Assembly: GCA_026390345.1 (NCBI GenBank) | Contig: JAPLGD010000033.1 | Location: 1-42,884, forward strand | Direction: 5' to 3' | Length of the DNA stretch: 42,884 bases | From: Candidatus Bipolaricaulota bacterium | GTDB lineage: Bacteria > Bipolaricaulota > Bipolaricaulia > UBA7950 > UBA9294 | Shown: positions 30,762 to 42,421 of the stretch, piece by piece | How the letters are laid out: each line of letters starts with the position of its first letter | Numbering within the stretch: the first letter of the stretch is position 1 | The notes under the pieces: generated by a model | Told to the model about the DNA's origin: nothing | Database searches by the model: none | What the model saw: the letters and a program-made list of their open reading frames with translations, nothing else | Translations under genes and position numbers: made by a program

Positions 30762-32035
30762 GGCCGAAGCTCCTTGCGGAAGTTGAGGGTCGACCCCGTC
30801 ACCCTGTAGCTGAGCGCACGGTGAACGGCGGCGCTGTCGGGGTACTCGGACGTCGTGTCCGAGGCAATCTTGGTGCAGCCCCGCGCCCAAGCCTCCGCCG
30901 TCTCGACGAGCCGGCGGCCAAGACCGCGGCGCCGCCACGAAGGATCGACGTACAGGCCTTCGACGTAGCCCACCGGGCTCGTCGTGCACCCCTCCGCCTG
31001 CGTACGAAGCGAGACTTCCACCATGCCGCACAGCGTCGCGGAGGCGAGCTCAGCGACGAACGCCCGCGCAGTTCGAGGGGTCGTCAGCATCGTGTCCATC
31101 TCCCGTTCCGACTCCTCGCGCCGCTGCCGCGGCCAAAGAGCCAAGCGGAGGCGTCGCCATTCGTTGCGATCGCCCGTCGCGATAGGCCGTATGACGACCT
31201 CGTCGCCCACCGGCGCGGAGCCGCGGTTTGCCGCCATCCATTCGGCCGCGAAGTCGACGAGCGGACGTTGCTTCACCCAGAGCGCGACACCTGCTCTCAC
31301 AGCCCGTGTACGCACGCCTCCGGTCGACTCCGCGTACGCTGCGCCGATCCGTTCGAAGTCGTCCGAATTGCCGGCAACATCCACGGTCGGAACCCACGTG
31401 CGTTCCCCTGCGACAACGATCGGCGCTCCGTTCGTCACCTCGCGCTTCCCGGGGAAGTCGGTCCGATACTCGGCGAGGTGCATCGACGTGTTGCGGTCGT
31501 GGCCCACGCCGAGGAGAAGGACCGCCCCGTCGAGGGCGTACACGCGAGCGAGCGGGGACTCCTCCCCCAGGCCGTAGTCGAGGCCGTGATTCGCCACGAT
31601 CTCGCTCGCTCGGGGCCCGTACGCAGCAAACGACACGTGGGGGTGCCGACCTCGCACGACCCCCGGCCACGTGCGAAAGGTCTCGGCAATCGCGCCGATC
31701 CCTCGCGTTGGAGTCCGCGCCGGATCGTACGCCGGCATCGTCCGACGGATGAGGTCCTTCCACTCTTCGGGGACGGGCGGGTTCTGCCAGTCCCGCGGGT
31801 CGGTGAGGTCACCCGAGTGGCTCGGCATGACAAGGGTTCCCGACGGACCGAGCGCCGCGAGCAGGGCCTCGATCACGGCCACCGCGCCGCCGCACACCCA
31901 GCCCAGCGCCGAGAGAGAGGAATGGACGAGGAGGACGTCGCCCGGCGTGACGCCGAGCGCTCGAAGGTCGGCGGTCAGAGACTCCGCTGTGACCGGCAGG
32001 CCTTTCGTCCGTCGGATCGCATCGAGTTCGCTCAC
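30758..32035 (-). CDS. Fusion of AAC(3)-type and AAC(6')-type aminoglycoside acetyltransferase domains
   Basis: The 425-residue product joins two unrelated acetyltransferase folds. Residues 1-270 are an antibiotic-NAT/AAC(3) domain: [20 protein letters not shown], then [48 protein letters not shown] and [15 protein letters not shown] with catalytic His and Glu. Residues 280-425 are a GNAT domain close to AAC(6')-[21 protein letters not shown], the acetyl-CoA site [20 protein letters not shown], and [20 protein letters not shown]. Both active sites look intact. GTG 32035 has GGAGG 4 bases upstream. It starts the operon with the dimethylargininase gene. Each domain may act on an aminoglycoside or on another amine. 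Confidence 0.88.
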   Translation of the reverse strand: MSELDAIRRTKGLPVTAESLTADLRALGVTPGDVLLVHSSLSALGWVCGGAVAVIEALLAALGPSGTLVMPSHSGDLTDPRDWQNPPVPEEWKDLIRRTMPAYDPARTPTRGIGAIAETFRTWPGVVRGRHPHVSFAAYGPRASEIVANHGLDYGLGEESPLARVYALDGAVLLLGVGHDRNTSMHLAEYRTDFPGKREVTNGAPIVVAGERTWVPTVDVAGNSDDFERIGAAYAESTGGVRTRAVRAGVALWVKQRPLVDFAAEWMAANRGSAPVGDEVVIRPIATGDRNEWRRLRLALWPRQRREESEREMDTMLTTPRTARAFVAELASATLCGMVEVSLRTQAEGCTTSPVGYVEGLYVDPSWRRRGLGRRLVETAEAWARGCTKIASDTTSEYPDSAAVHRALSYRVTGSTLNFRKELRP

Positions 32036-32052
32036 GCCGCCTCCAACAAGAA

Positions 32053-32078
32053 GGCCGAGGACTCCTTCGTCCTCGGCC
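32053..32078 (-). terminator. Terminator after the SPFH gene
   Basis: GGCCGAGGA and TCCTCGGCC form a perfect 9-bp stem (32053-32061 with 32070-32078). On the minus strand TTCTTGTT follows. It ends the SPFH transcript and separates it from the acetyltransferase operon. Confidence 0.75.
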
Positions 32079-32107
32079 CCATCCGTGCTGTCCGCTACGC
32101 TACAGGC

Positions 32108-32983
32108 TTACTTGCCGCTCTCGGACTTCCGCGTCGGCACCGGCACGATGCCGGCCATGTCTCCGATGATGTTGATCAGGTCCGAGCCAGCCGGGACGAC
32201 GATCTTCGCGTTGTCCCGCAGCGACTTCTCCAGAGCCTCGAGCTTTCGCAGAAGTTGCGCGTTGCCGACGAAGTAGGTGTTGGCGGCCTCGTTGACGAGG
32301 CGAATCGCCTCCGCCTCTCCCTCCGCGGCCAGAATCTTCGCCTGCTTGATTCCTTCGGCCTTCTTGATCTCGGACCGCTTCTCACCATCGGCCTGGCGCT
32401 CCACCGCGTCGGCATAGCCGAGGGAGGCGATCTTCTCGTTCTCCGCCTTGACGACCTTGTTCATCGTCTCCTGGACGTCCTTCGGCGGGTCGATCTCCTT
32501 CAACTCGGTGCGAACGATCTCCATGCCCCAGCTTTGTGTTTCCTGCGACAGCGTGGAGAGGAGTTCGGTGTTGATCTTGTTGCGCTCGCTGTTCGCCGAC
32601 TTGAGCGTCATCGTGCCGATGATGTTGCGCAACGTCGTGCGAGCCAGATTGACGATCTGGATCTTGTAGTTGTTGACGCTGTACTGCGAGTTCTTGACGT
32701 TCTCTTCGTCGTCCTTCACCTTGAAGTACACCTGGGCGTCGACGCGCGCATTCAGGTTGTCGTTGGTGATGATCTCCTGCGGTTGCGCATCCACCATCTG
32801 TTCGGTGACGTTGATCTGGATCAGTCGGTCGACGACTGGAATGACCCAGTGGAAGCCTGGGCGTCCGAAGTGATGGTACTTCCCCATCCGTTCAATCAGC
32901 GCGCGGTGGGTCGGCCGCACAACGCGGATCCCCATGAGGAAGACGATCACCACGACGATGCCCGCTATCCAGTACCAGTACAT
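32108..32983 (-). CDS. SPFH/stomatin-family membrane protein (QmcA-like)
   Basis: This 291-residue protein has one N-terminal membrane helix (WYWIAGIVVVIVFLMGIRVV) and an SPFH domain: RPTHRALIERMGKYHHFGRP, then GFHWVIPVVDRLIQINVTEQ, ITNDNLNARVDAQVYFKVKD and ARTTLRNIIGTMTLKSANSE. A helical region rich in Ala and Glu follows (KKAEGIKQAKILAAEGEAEA), typical of stomatin oligomers. It would form rings in the membrane and organise other proteins. The usual NfeD partner is not nearby. ATG 32983 follows AGGGGGG by 5 bases. It is divergent from the helicase gene. Confidence 0.9.
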   Translation of the reverse strand: MYWYWIAGIVVVIVFLMGIRVVRPTHRALIERMGKYHHFGRPGFHWVIPVVDRLIQINVTEQMVDAQPQEIITNDNLNARVDAQVYFKVKDDEENVKNSQYSVNNYKIQIVNLARTTLRNIIGTMTLKSANSERNKINTELLSTLSQETQSWGMEIVRTELKEIDPPKDVQETMNKVVKAENEKIASLGYADAVERQADGEKRSEIKKAEGIKQAKILAAEGEAEAIRLVNEAANTYFVGNAQLLRKLEALEKSLRDNAKIVVPAGSDLINIIGDMAGIVPVPTRKSESGK

Positions 32984-33344
32984 ACTTACCCCCCTTCCGC
33001 CGAGCCACACGACGGCATCCCCGAACTCACGGGGCGCCCGTCCGGTTCTGCGACTCAGCGAGATACGGGGAGGATAGTACCGGAGACTGTCGGGGAAGTA
33101 CATGCCGCGGCAGGCGAGATCCCCCCGCGCTTAGAGTACGGTGCGCCGTGCACCGGACCTCACAGGGCGGACGGCTGTCTCCTGCCTCGCGGACGTCGGG
33201 GTGTGGAGAATCAAGCTGGCATCGGGTATGCTTCACACGTCGTAGCGCTAGCAATTCGATCGCATAGTTCTTGTATCAAGGTAATTGCCAAGCATGGCGA
33301 GCTGAGAGTGCGACTTGGCTCAACGAAGTCAAGGAGGACTTTCA

Positions 33345-34616
33345 GTGAGTTTCGAGCAATTCTGTTTTGACCCACGCATTCTGTCGGGCATCGAGGCCGC
33401 AGGCTTCGAGATCCCGACCCCCATTCAGGAGCAGGCGATTCCGGTCGTCCTCAACCGCCGCGACGTCTTGGGCCTCGCCCAGACAGGTACCGGCAAGACC
33501 GCGGCCTTCATGCTCCCGATCCTCGACCGGTTGATGAAGAGCCGGTCGCACCACATTCGTGCCCTCATCCTCGCGCCGACGCGCGAGCTGGCCGAGCAGA
33601 CCCACCAAGCGACGGTGAGCCTCGGGAGAAGCACCGGCCTGCGCAGCGCTGCCATCTACGGCGGCGTCAGCAAGGGTCCCCAGCTCGTTGCCCTGCGGCG
33701 CGGCGTCGACATCGTCGTCGCCTGCCCCGGCAGGCTTCTCGATCACGTCGAGGCGAGGGCGATCGACCTATCGCACGTGGAAATCCTCGTTGTGGACGAA
33801 GCCGACCGGATGTGCGACATGGGCTTTCTGCCCGACGTCCGGCGAATCCTGACCTACCTACCCAAGGAGCGGCAGACGCTTTTCTTCTCGGCCACGATGC
33901 CGCCGGAGATCCGTGCGCTCGCCGACCACATTCTCGACCGCCCGGAGACAGTTCAGGTTGACACGATCGGGCCGGCGAAGACCGTTGCACACGCGCTCTT
34001 CCCCGTGCCGGACACGCAGAAGACCGCCTTTCTTCTCGCCATGCTCAAGCAGACGGCAACGGGAAGAGTCCTGGTGTTCACGCGGACGAAGTACCGCGCG
34101 CGCAACCTGTCCGTGATTCTGCGCAAGGCCGGCCACCGCGTCGCCGCCCTGCAGGGGAACATGACCCAGGCGCAGCGCCAGACGGCGATCGACGGGTTCC
34201 GCAACGGACGGTTCGACGTCCTCGTCGCCACGGACGTGGCGGCACGCGGAATCGACGTCTCGGACATCTCCCACGTGATCAACTTCGACATGCCGAACAC
34301 GTCCGACGCGTACATCCATCGCATCGGCCGAACCGGGCGCGTCGAGAAGAGCGGCGAAGCGTTCACCCTCGCATCTCCCGGAGACGGCCTCATGGTGCGG
34401 GACATCGAACGGATCCTCGGCAAGCGGATTGACCGCAGACGGCTCCCGGGCTTCGACTACGGCACCTTCACCCCCGAGGCGCAGTTCCAGTCGAAGAGCA
34501 CGTCGGGGCCCACACTGCCCCGATCGTTCCGCCAGCGAGCCTCCAGAACCTCATCCGTGCGTGCCATCGGCGCGACGCAGTACGTCAGCCATCATCGGTC
34601 AGTTCCCACAGCCTAA
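33345..34616 (+). CDS. DEAD-box RNA helicase (RhlE-like)
   Basis: This 423-residue helicase has all core motifs: the Q motif (GFEIPTPIQEQAIPVVL), Walker A AQTGTGKTAAF, PTRELAEQ, VVDEADRMCDMGF (D-E-A-D), FFSATMP, VFTRTKYRARNL, TDVAARGIDVSDISHV and HRIGRTGR. It unwinds short RNA duplexes with ATP, in ribosome assembly or RNA decay. The C-terminal tail of about 50 residues is short and Ser/Arg-rich rather than a long basic RhlE tail. GTG 33345 has AAGGAGGA upstream. A leader with TATGCT at 33227-33232 would be over 100 bases long, as is common for cold-responsive helicases. Confidence 0.93.
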   Translation: MSFEQFCFDPRILSGIEAAGFEIPTPIQEQAIPVVLNRRDVLGLAQTGTGKTAAFMLPILDRLMKSRSHHIRALILAPTRELAEQTHQATVSLGRSTGLRSAAIYGGVSKGPQLVALRRGVDIVVACPGRLLDHVEARAIDLSHVEILVVDEADRMCDMGFLPDVRRILTYLPKERQTLFFSATMPPEIRALADHILDRPETVQVDTIGPAKTVAHALFPVPDTQKTAFLLAMLKQTATGRVLVFTRTKYRARNLSVILRKAGHRVAALQGNMTQAQRQTAIDGFRNGRFDVLVATDVAARGIDVSDISHVINFDMPNTSDAYIHRIGRTGRVEKSGEAFTLASPGDGLMVRDIERILGKRIDRRRLPGFDYGTFTPEAQFQSKSTSGPTLPRSFRQRASRTSSVRAIGATQYVSHHRSVPTA

Positions 34617-34622
34617 GCCTGT

Positions 34623-34650
34623 CGGGCTCGACGCCCCTGCGCCGAGCCCG
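34623..34650 (+). terminator. Terminator-like hairpin after the helicase gene
   Basis: CGGGCTCG (34623-34630) and CGAGCCCG (34643-34650) pair perfectly around a 12-base loop, 6 bases after the stop codon. Only a weak pyrimidine stretch follows. Confidence 0.5.
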
Positions 34651-34716
34651 GCCTTCACTCCACGCCTCGTCCCCCGCTAGGATGCACAATCCGCTCCGAC
34701 TGACGGAGGTGCTGGC

Positions 34717-35076
34717 ATGCATGACCAGTCGCAACAGAAGTCCTGGCCCGTTTACCTTGGAGACCCGACGCCGACCGGCGCCAAGGTGACCGGCAGGCTG
34801 TCGGTCACGGCGGAGGCTCTCGTGTTCGAAGCGGGAATCGCTCTCGCCGAGCACGCGGGGCTCCTCCTTGGGCTCGGGATCCCAGCCCACACCGTCGTGA
34901 ACGACGCCGTGTCCATTCCGTTCGCCGACATCGCCGCGGTTCGGACCGAACGAACAAAGCTCATCCTGAGGAGCCTCGTCGTTCGCGTCGTCTCCGGGGA
35001 AGAGATCGTCTTCCAGTTCGGCGCCGCGTCGCCGACAGGGGCACTCGACGCCATCACGAGCCGCCTCGCTCGCTAG
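34717..35076 (+). CDS. Small PH/GRAM-like protein of unknown function
   Basis: This 119-residue cytoplasmic protein is rich in beta strands: AKVTGRLSVTAEALVFEAGI, then AVSIPFADIAAVRTERTKLI, RSLVVRVVSGEEIVFQFGAA and a last helix (GALDAITSRLAR). The order of strands and one C-terminal helix, with GRLSVTAEALVFE and I-P-F-x-D-I-x-x-V, is that of bacterial GRAM/PH-like domains. A ligand or partner is unknown. ATG 34717 has a weak ribosome site (GGAGG 9 bases upstream). It ends right before a duplicated hairpin motif and an insertion sequence. Confidence 0.65.
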   Translation: MHDQSQQKSWPVYLGDPTPTGAKVTGRLSVTAEALVFEAGIALAEHAGLLLGLGIPAHTVVNDAVSIPFADIAAVRTERTKLILRSLVVRVVSGEEIVFQFGAASPTGALDAITSRLAR

Positions 35077-35078
35077 GC

Positions 35079-35120
35079 AGCCGCCCCCCCATCAGCCCTC
35101 ACTAGGCGGCCGGCCCCCTA
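35079..35120. repeat. 42-bp unit of a tandem repeat split by the insertion sequence, left copy
   Basis: AGCCGCCCCCCCATCAG at 35079-35095 recurs exactly at 36677-36693. In both copies a GGCGGCC follows after 8-10 bases, so each can form a GCCGCC/GGCGGC hairpin. Without the insertion sequence and one CTAG, the two copies would lie head to tail. They sit between two convergent genes and look like a duplicated bidirectional terminator. Confidence 0.6.
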
Positions 35121-35121
35121 G

Positions 35122-36674
35122 CAGCCCGTTGATCTACGCCACTTCGCCCGCGTTGGCGAATGCACGTGTGAGATCAACCGTAGATCGCGGGGCTCGAATC
35201 AGGTGGAAGGTCTGGAACAGTGCCCGCAGGAGGGCATTCGCGCCAGCCTGTAGAGCAGCCGTGATTCGCAGGGACACCCGTGTGCACATGGGCAGCAACT
35301 CCGCCAGACCGCGCGGTGTCCCTCGACCGAACAAGCTGCGCATCACCAGCCCCAGGTTCGCTGCGCTCGCCTGCAACAGGTAGCGCTTGCGCACGTTCTC
35401 GCGGCCGCGCAGCCGCGTCCGCCTTGCCCCGCCCGTTTCGCAGATGTGGGCAAACGTACGTTCGAGTAGCTCACCACGCTTGCGCTGAAGACCCCGCCCC
35501 TTCTTCCGCTTCACCCGGGCGCGGTTGTCGTAGAACGCAGCCGCCGTGTCCCGACCGCCTTTGTCCGTCCAGCGTCGCTTGCCCGCTTGTCGACGTTCCG
35601 GGATGTACGTGCGGTAGCCCTTCTCTTTTAGCTGTCGCAGCAGTACGGCTTTGTTGTACCCCTTGTCGGCCACCACCGCTCGCTGTGCGTCCTTCGCTTC
35701 CCCGGACGACGCATCCCCCGCCGTCCTGTCGCCGTCACAGTCATCGTCTTTGCTCTTCTCGCTGCCAACGTTGCGCGCACCCCGCAGGTTCTCTTCGGCG
35801 TCCGCCAACGTCTCGGGCAGCGTTTCCGTATCCGCGCAGTCCGCTTTGTGTACCGACACGCCGACCAGGGCTCCAGTCTCCAAGTCCACGACGTGCTCCG
35901 ACTTGTACGCCAGTCGAGTTCGTCCGTCCTTGAGTTTGGCAATCCGCGCCTCAGAATCCGTCCTCGACTCCCACTCCTCGTTCGAGGTTCGCTTCTCCGT
36001 CCGGCTCCGATCGAACCGCCGTGCCTCCTCCTCGGTCGGGTTCTCCATCCCGCTTTCCTCGGCCAACCGCTGCACGAACTGCGGGTAGCTCTCCTTCGTG
36101 TCTCGCCGGACGATCGTCTTCATCGACGCGTCGGCACGCAGGAAGGTCGAATCCACCCCGCTCACCCGTCCGCGCAGCAGTCCCTTCCGCTCGACGATCC
36201 CCAAGATCAAGACAAACGCCTGCTGGTGAACCTCCAACGGCAGCCGCATCCTCATCCGCGACAACGTGGAGTGATCGGGCACCCGCTCGGTCAGTTCGAG
36301 GCCCAAGAAGTCACGCAGCGACAGCGAGTCGGCGCAGCGCCACTCGATGCCGCGCTCCGACTCGATCCCCTCGAAGTACCCGATCAGGTGCATGCGGAAG
36401 TACACCCCTGGCGCGATCGACTTGCGTCCTGGCGTGTGGTCCGCCTCGAAGTACGATGCGCACAGCGCTTCGACCTTGCGGTCGAACCCGGCCTCGCGGA
36501 GCAGCTCATTGAGCTTCTCGTAGAATCGGTGTCCCGCTCCCCGCTGGATATCGCTCTGGGCGATCCACATCGACCCTTGATTCGCTTCGCGCCGTCCCAT
36601 CGACATCGCCGACTCCCCCTCTCGTTCGCCACAGACTACCAGGGGCGGTGCGGAGAGAGAAAATCAACAGGCTG
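35122..36674 (-). mobile_element. IS1182-type insertion sequence, 1553 bp
   Basis: The element is bounded by CAGCCCGTTGAT (35122-35133) and, at the right end, ATCAACAGGCTG (36663-36674), an inverted repeat with 11 of 12 matches. CTAG flanks it on both sides (35118-35121 and 36675-36678) as a 4-base target duplication. It encodes one full-length transposase. It landed at the junction of two copies of a hairpin repeat between convergent genes, a typical neutral target for this family. Confidence 0.85.
35134..36606 (-). CDS. IS1182-family transposase (DDE type)
   Basis: The 490-residue transposase is intact. It shows an N-terminal domain typical of IS1182/IS5-like enzymes (MHLIGYFEGIESERGIEWRC, then ADSLSLRDFLGLELTERVPD and HSTLSRMRMRLP), the first Asp in SGVDSTFLRADASM, the second in VVADKGYNKAVLLRQLKEKG and the Y-R-E-like Glu region in the C-terminal part (RGELLERTFAHICETGGARR). 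A hydrophilic Asp/Glu-rich insert (SEKSKDDDCDGDRTAGDASS) lies between the catalytic segments. The frame has no stops, so the element may still be mobile. Confidence 0.9.
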   Translation of the reverse strand: MSMGRREANQGSMWIAQSDIQRGAGHRFYEKLNELLREAGFDRKVEALCASYFEADHTPGRKSIAPGVYFRMHLIGYFEGIESERGIEWRCADSLSLRDFLGLELTERVPDHSTLSRMRMRLPLEVHQQAFVLILGIVERKGLLRGRVSGVDSTFLRADASMKTIVRRDTKESYPQFVQRLAEESGMENPTEEEARRFDRSRTEKRTSNEEWESRTDSEARIAKLKDGRTRLAYKSEHVVDLETGALVGVSVHKADCADTETLPETLADAEENLRGARNVGSEKSKDDDCDGDRTAGDASSGEAKDAQRAVVADKGYNKAVLLRQLKEKGYRTYIPERRQAGKRRWTDKGGRDTAAAFYDNRARVKRKKGRGLQRKRGELLERTFAHICETGGARRTRLRGRENVRKRYLLQASAANLGLVMRSLFGRGTPRGLAELLPMCTRVSLRITAALQAGANALLRALFQTFHLIRAPRSTVDLTRAFANAGEVA

Positions 36675-36676
36675 CT

Positions 36677-36716
36677 AGCCGCCCCCCCATCAGCTTCATT
36701 GGGCGGCCGCCTTCCC
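36677..36716. repeat. Right copy of the split tandem hairpin repeat
   Basis: The 17 bases AGCCGCCCCCCCATCAG (36677-36693) equal the left copy at 35079. Here GCCGCCC and GGGCGGC form a perfect 7-bp stem. This copy overlaps the last codons of the phosphoglycerate mutase gene. Confidence 0.6.
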
Positions 36717-37448
36717 TTGCCGCGCCACAGCCTCGGCCGCCTTCTTCGCGGCTTCGGGATCGCCGAGGTAGTCGTGTTGGATCGGGCGCAGCCGGTCGTC
36801 AAGCTGGTACACGAGCGGAATCCCGGTCGGAATGTTGAGCGCAGGGATGTCCTCGTCGCTCACATGATCCAGGTACTTCACGAGCGCGCGAAGGCTGTTC
36901 CCATGCGCCACGATGAGAACGCTCTTTCCGGCGGCCACCTTCGGCGCGATCGCCTCGTGCCAATACGGGAGGAAGCGTCCCACCGTGTCCTTGAGGCACT
37001 CGGTGAGCGGAAGCTCCGTCGGACGAAGGCTTGCGTAGCGCGGGTCCCTTCCGGGGTAGCGGGGATCGTCGACCTCGAGCGCCGGCGGGGGAATGTCGTA
37101 GCTGCGCCTCCAAACGTGGACCTGTTCCTCGCCGAACTTCTCCGCCATCTCGGCCTTGTTCAGCCCCTGCAGCGCCCCGTAGTGGCGCTCGTTCAGCCGC
37201 CACGACCGCTCGACGGGGATCCACATCTGGTCCATCTCGTCGAGGACGATCCACAGCGTGCGGATGGCGCGCTTCAGGACCGACGTGTACGCCAGGTCGA
37301 ACGCGAAGCCTTCGGCCTTGAGGAGCTTCCCGGCAGTGTGAGCTTCCTCGAGTCCCCTCTCGGAGAGGTCGACGTCCGTCCACCCCGTGAACCGGTTCTC
37401 CTTGTTCCACGTGCTCTCCCCGTGACGGAGCAACACGAGCTTCTTCAT
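36696..37448 (-). CDS. gpmA: 2,3-bisphosphoglycerate-dependent phosphoglycerate mutase
   Basis: This 250-residue enzyme interconverts 3- and 2-phosphoglycerate in glycolysis and gluconeogenesis. The phospho-accepting His is in [20 protein letters not shown] (R-H-G-E), and the other features are [20 protein letters not shown], the second His in [18 protein letters not shown] and [13 protein letters not shown]. The length fits dPGM enzymes. The tail is Ala/Lys-rich. ATG 37448 has AGGTGA 8 bases upstream. It is divergent from the Ca2+ ATPase gene. Confidence 0.95.
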   Translation of the reverse strand: MKKLVLLRHGESTWNKENRFTGWTDVDLSERGLEEAHTAGKLLKAEGFAFDLAYTSVLKRAIRTLWIVLDEMDQMWIPVERSWRLNERHYGALQGLNKAEMAEKFGEEQVHVWRRSYDIPPPALEVDDPRYPGRDPRYASLRPTELPLTECLKDTVGRFLPYWHEAIAPKVAAGKSVLIVAHGNSLRALVKYLDHVSDEDIPALNIPTGIPLVYQLDDRLRPIQHDYLGDPEAAKKAAEAVARQGKAAAQ

Positions 37449-37625
37449 CGTCGTTTCACCTCGGTCGGCCTTCCGAAGCCTCCCGGCTACTGTACGCGAT
37501 CCCTCGCCCGGCGCCACGTCCGCTGGCGAACCCCGCCACCGCGGGAGACAATGCCCGCAGCCGCGCTTCGTGCTCCTGGGTGGGGCGGGCGGCAGCCAGA
37601 AAGTGTCGACGAGGAGGAGCCAAGC

Positions 37626-40451
<2,826 letters not shown>

Positions 40452-40536
40452 GCCAAGAACGACATCCCAGATCGTTCGCAGGTCCCCGCCGGGCGGCCTG
40501 CTCTCTCGCACAGCGGTTTGGAGAAGGAGGAAGACG

Positions 40537-41067
40537 ATGACCGGGCTTCTCGTGATCGACATGCAGGTCGGGCTGTTCGAGGGCGCGAAGCGCTTCGACG
40601 CGGACGGCGTCGTTCGGCGGATCAACGACCTCGCGCGCACCGTGCGCGCCAAGGACGGCGTCGTCGTCTTCATCCAGCATGAGGACGAGGGCGACTTCGC
40701 TCACGGCGCTCCGGGTTGGCAGCTTCTCCCCGCCCTCGACTCACGCCCCGGGGACGTCTACGTCCGGAAGACGGCGTGCGACTCGTTCTACCGCTCGGAC
40801 CTCGACAAGGTCCTACGCGAGCGGAAGATCACGAAACTCCTCGTCACCGGCTGCGCGACCGACTTCTGCGTCGACACGACGATCCGCTCCGCGGCAGGCA
40901 AAGACTACGAGGTCGTCGTCGTTGCCGATGGCCACACCACCGCCGATCGCCCGCACCTTCCCGCCGAGAAGATCATCGAGCACCACAACTGGATGTGGGC
41001 GAAGCTCATCCTCCCCGGCCGCCCTGTGACGGTGGCAAAGGCCGAGGACCTGCTGCGCGAGATGTAA
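40537..41067 (+). CDS. Isochorismatase-family cysteine hydrolase
   Basis: This 176-residue enzyme has the family triad: Asp8 in LLVIDMQVGLF, Lys in YVRKTACDSFYRSDL and Cys in VTGCATDFCVDTTIRSAAG. A cis-peptide region precedes the Cys as usual. Members hydrolyse isochorismate, nicotinamide or ureido compounds. The residues seen do not single out nicotinamidase, which has an extra metal site (D-x-H-x-x-H) not visible here. ATG 40537 follows GGAGGAAG. It lies 85 bases after the Ca2+ ATPase. Confidence 0.9.
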   Translation: MTGLLVIDMQVGLFEGAKRFDADGVVRRINDLARTVRAKDGVVVFIQHEDEGDFAHGAPGWQLLPALDSRPGDVYVRKTACDSFYRSDLDKVLRERKITKLLVTGCATDFCVDTTIRSAAGKDYEVVVVADGHTTADRPHLPAEKIIEHHNWMWAKLILPGRPVTVAKAEDLLREM

Positions 41068-41146
41068 ACCGTCCGTCCCCACGGGATGAGACGGAGACAC
41101 GAGGCCGCCCCGCTTCATTCTTCGACCCGGTCATCGACGAGTGAAC

Positions 41147-41251
41147 TCAGTAGAGGCAGGCGTCGAGGAGCGAGAGGGCTTCCTGGAGAACCTCCTCAGG
41201 CGCCTTCCCGATGCGCTTTACCTGCTTGACCATGACGAAACCAGTCACTGC
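41147..41251 (-). pseudogene. Duplicated 3' end of mazF with internal deletions
   Basis: The last 34 codons (ending KRIGKAPEEVLQEALSLL then DACLY) repeat the end of the mazF gene at 42422. An 11-codon segment (SIGFRARQ region) is missing in frame, and a further 5-base deletion lies just upstream. Beyond 41251 homology is lost. The nucleotide match over the shared part is about 85-90 percent. It has no start or ribosome site, so it is a remnant. Together with the intact gene it brackets the DUF3800 gene. Confidence 0.8.
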
Positions 41252-41336
41252 ATGGGTCTCCGATCTCGTCGCGAGGAGAGAGCAAACACGCTGCGCGCAT
41301 GAGAACGATGCGTGATCTGAGGAGTCGGTCAGTTCC

Positions 41337-42251
41337 TCAGCCGGCCGTGGCTGTAGTGAAAGGCAGCTGCCCGGACTCACGTCCGTGGGCACGGCAGACT
41401 CTGCAGCTGCAGGCTCGTCTGCCCGTGTAGTGGCGAATGCCGACACAACGGTCCCCGGCGCGGTCGCCGCGCGCCTCGACGAAAGCCCAGAGTCTGTCCT
41501 CGTTATTCTCAATCAGCCGCCTGAGAGCGAAGGCACAAAGGTCAGCCATCTGGACCATGCTCGTTAGAGAGCTGTCGACGAAGAGCGGTGTCTCCACAAT
41601 GTTCGTGATCTCACGGTACAGAGTCCCGACCGCATGAAACTTGCGGGTAAGCCGCGTGAGTCGCGGTGCCGCCTTGGAATTGTTGTCATGCACAACGATG
41701 CCGATATCGTGTTTGGCGGTGAGGAAGGCTTGGAATCTGGTCAGCACTTGCTCAAAGGCCATCTCGTACGGCGTCAGAGTGCCCGGCACATAGTCCGGCT
41801 TGCTGATTGCATCCGCGAATACTCGTACGTCCGGCTGCAAGGAGATCTCGCGTGCCAGCGCCTCAAGGCACAGCAACCTCTCAGCGCGTGTCAGGTGAAG
41901 GTACGGGCGAATCGCGCGGCTCTCGCGTCGGTAGGCTTCGATCTTCTTCTTGCTCCCCTCAACGCCGACAATACCGGCTCGTCTGCGGATCGCCGCCTCT
42001 GCTGCTGCCCGCCTGTCATCGGGGCTGAGTGTCTCGAACCCGTCGACTGACTCCTGTTCGGAATACCGGCGATGCATCCAGGCTGTATGGATCTCCTGTT
42101 CGCGCAAGCCGTACCGGGCCTTGACGGCCCCGAGAGTGGTGTCGAGTAGCTTCCACTCCTCTGCTGGGATCACCAGACCGAGCAAGACGAAGTGCGAGGT
42201 TCCTGCACCCAGTTCCTCGACTCCCGACTCGTCCATGTAGAGGATGTACAC
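41337..42251 (-). CDS. DUF3800-domain protein
   Basis: This 304-residue protein begins MYILYMDESGVEELGAGTSH, with the conserved D-E-S-G of DUF3800, continues with HFVLLGLVIPAEEWKLLDTT, and has DNNSKAAPRLTRLTRKFHAV and SSLTSMVQMADLCAFALRRL (D-x-C-A-F-A-L-R-R) as later family blocks. The conserved acidic residues suggest an RNase H-like nuclease fold. The biochemical function is unknown, and family members are found near phage-defence and toxin genes. The C-terminus carries a Cys cluster (RACSCRVCRAHG). GTG 42251 follows GGAGG. It has its own promoter at 42355-42383 and sits between mazF and a mazF remnant. Confidence 0.8.
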   Translation of the reverse strand: MYILYMDESGVEELGAGTSHFVLLGLVIPAEEWKLLDTTLGAVKARYGLREQEIHTAWMHRRYSEQESVDGFETLSPDDRRAAAEAAIRRRAGIVGVEGSKKKIEAYRRESRAIRPYLHLTRAERLLCLEALAREISLQPDVRVFADAISKPDYVPGTLTPYEMAFEQVLTRFQAFLTAKHDIGIVVHDNNSKAAPRLTRLTRKFHAVGTLYREITNIVETPLFVDSSLTSMVQMADLCAFALRRLIENNEDRLWAFVEARGDRAGDRCVGIRHYTGRRACSCRVCRAHGRESGQLPFTTATAG

Positions 42252-42354
42252 AGTGTCCTCCGCCAGCCACTACCGAAAAGAAAAGCGTCTAGAGTGGAAC
42301 CCACAGGTCCCAAAGGAGTCGCAACGCGTCTCCGTCTCTAGTCGCTAGCTGAAT

Positions 42355-42383
42355 TGGATACCACAAACTCATGTCCTTGTCAA
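42355..42383 (-). promoter_or_regulatory. Promoter of the DUF3800 gene
   Basis: On the minus strand TTGACA (complement of 42378-42383) and TATCCA (complement of 42355-42360) have a 17-base spacer. It lies in the gap after mazF and would give a leader of about 95 bases. Confidence 0.6.
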
Positions 42384-42421
42384 GCACCTGCGGCTGCGCG
42401 AGCGGCGCAGCATCGGCACCT

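Noticed and set aside
30749-33370. Plus-strand 873-codon open frame opposite the acetyltransferase fusion and SPFH genes
   Set aside because: The translation is a complement of real minus-strand genes, with no ribosome site and no recognisable domain.
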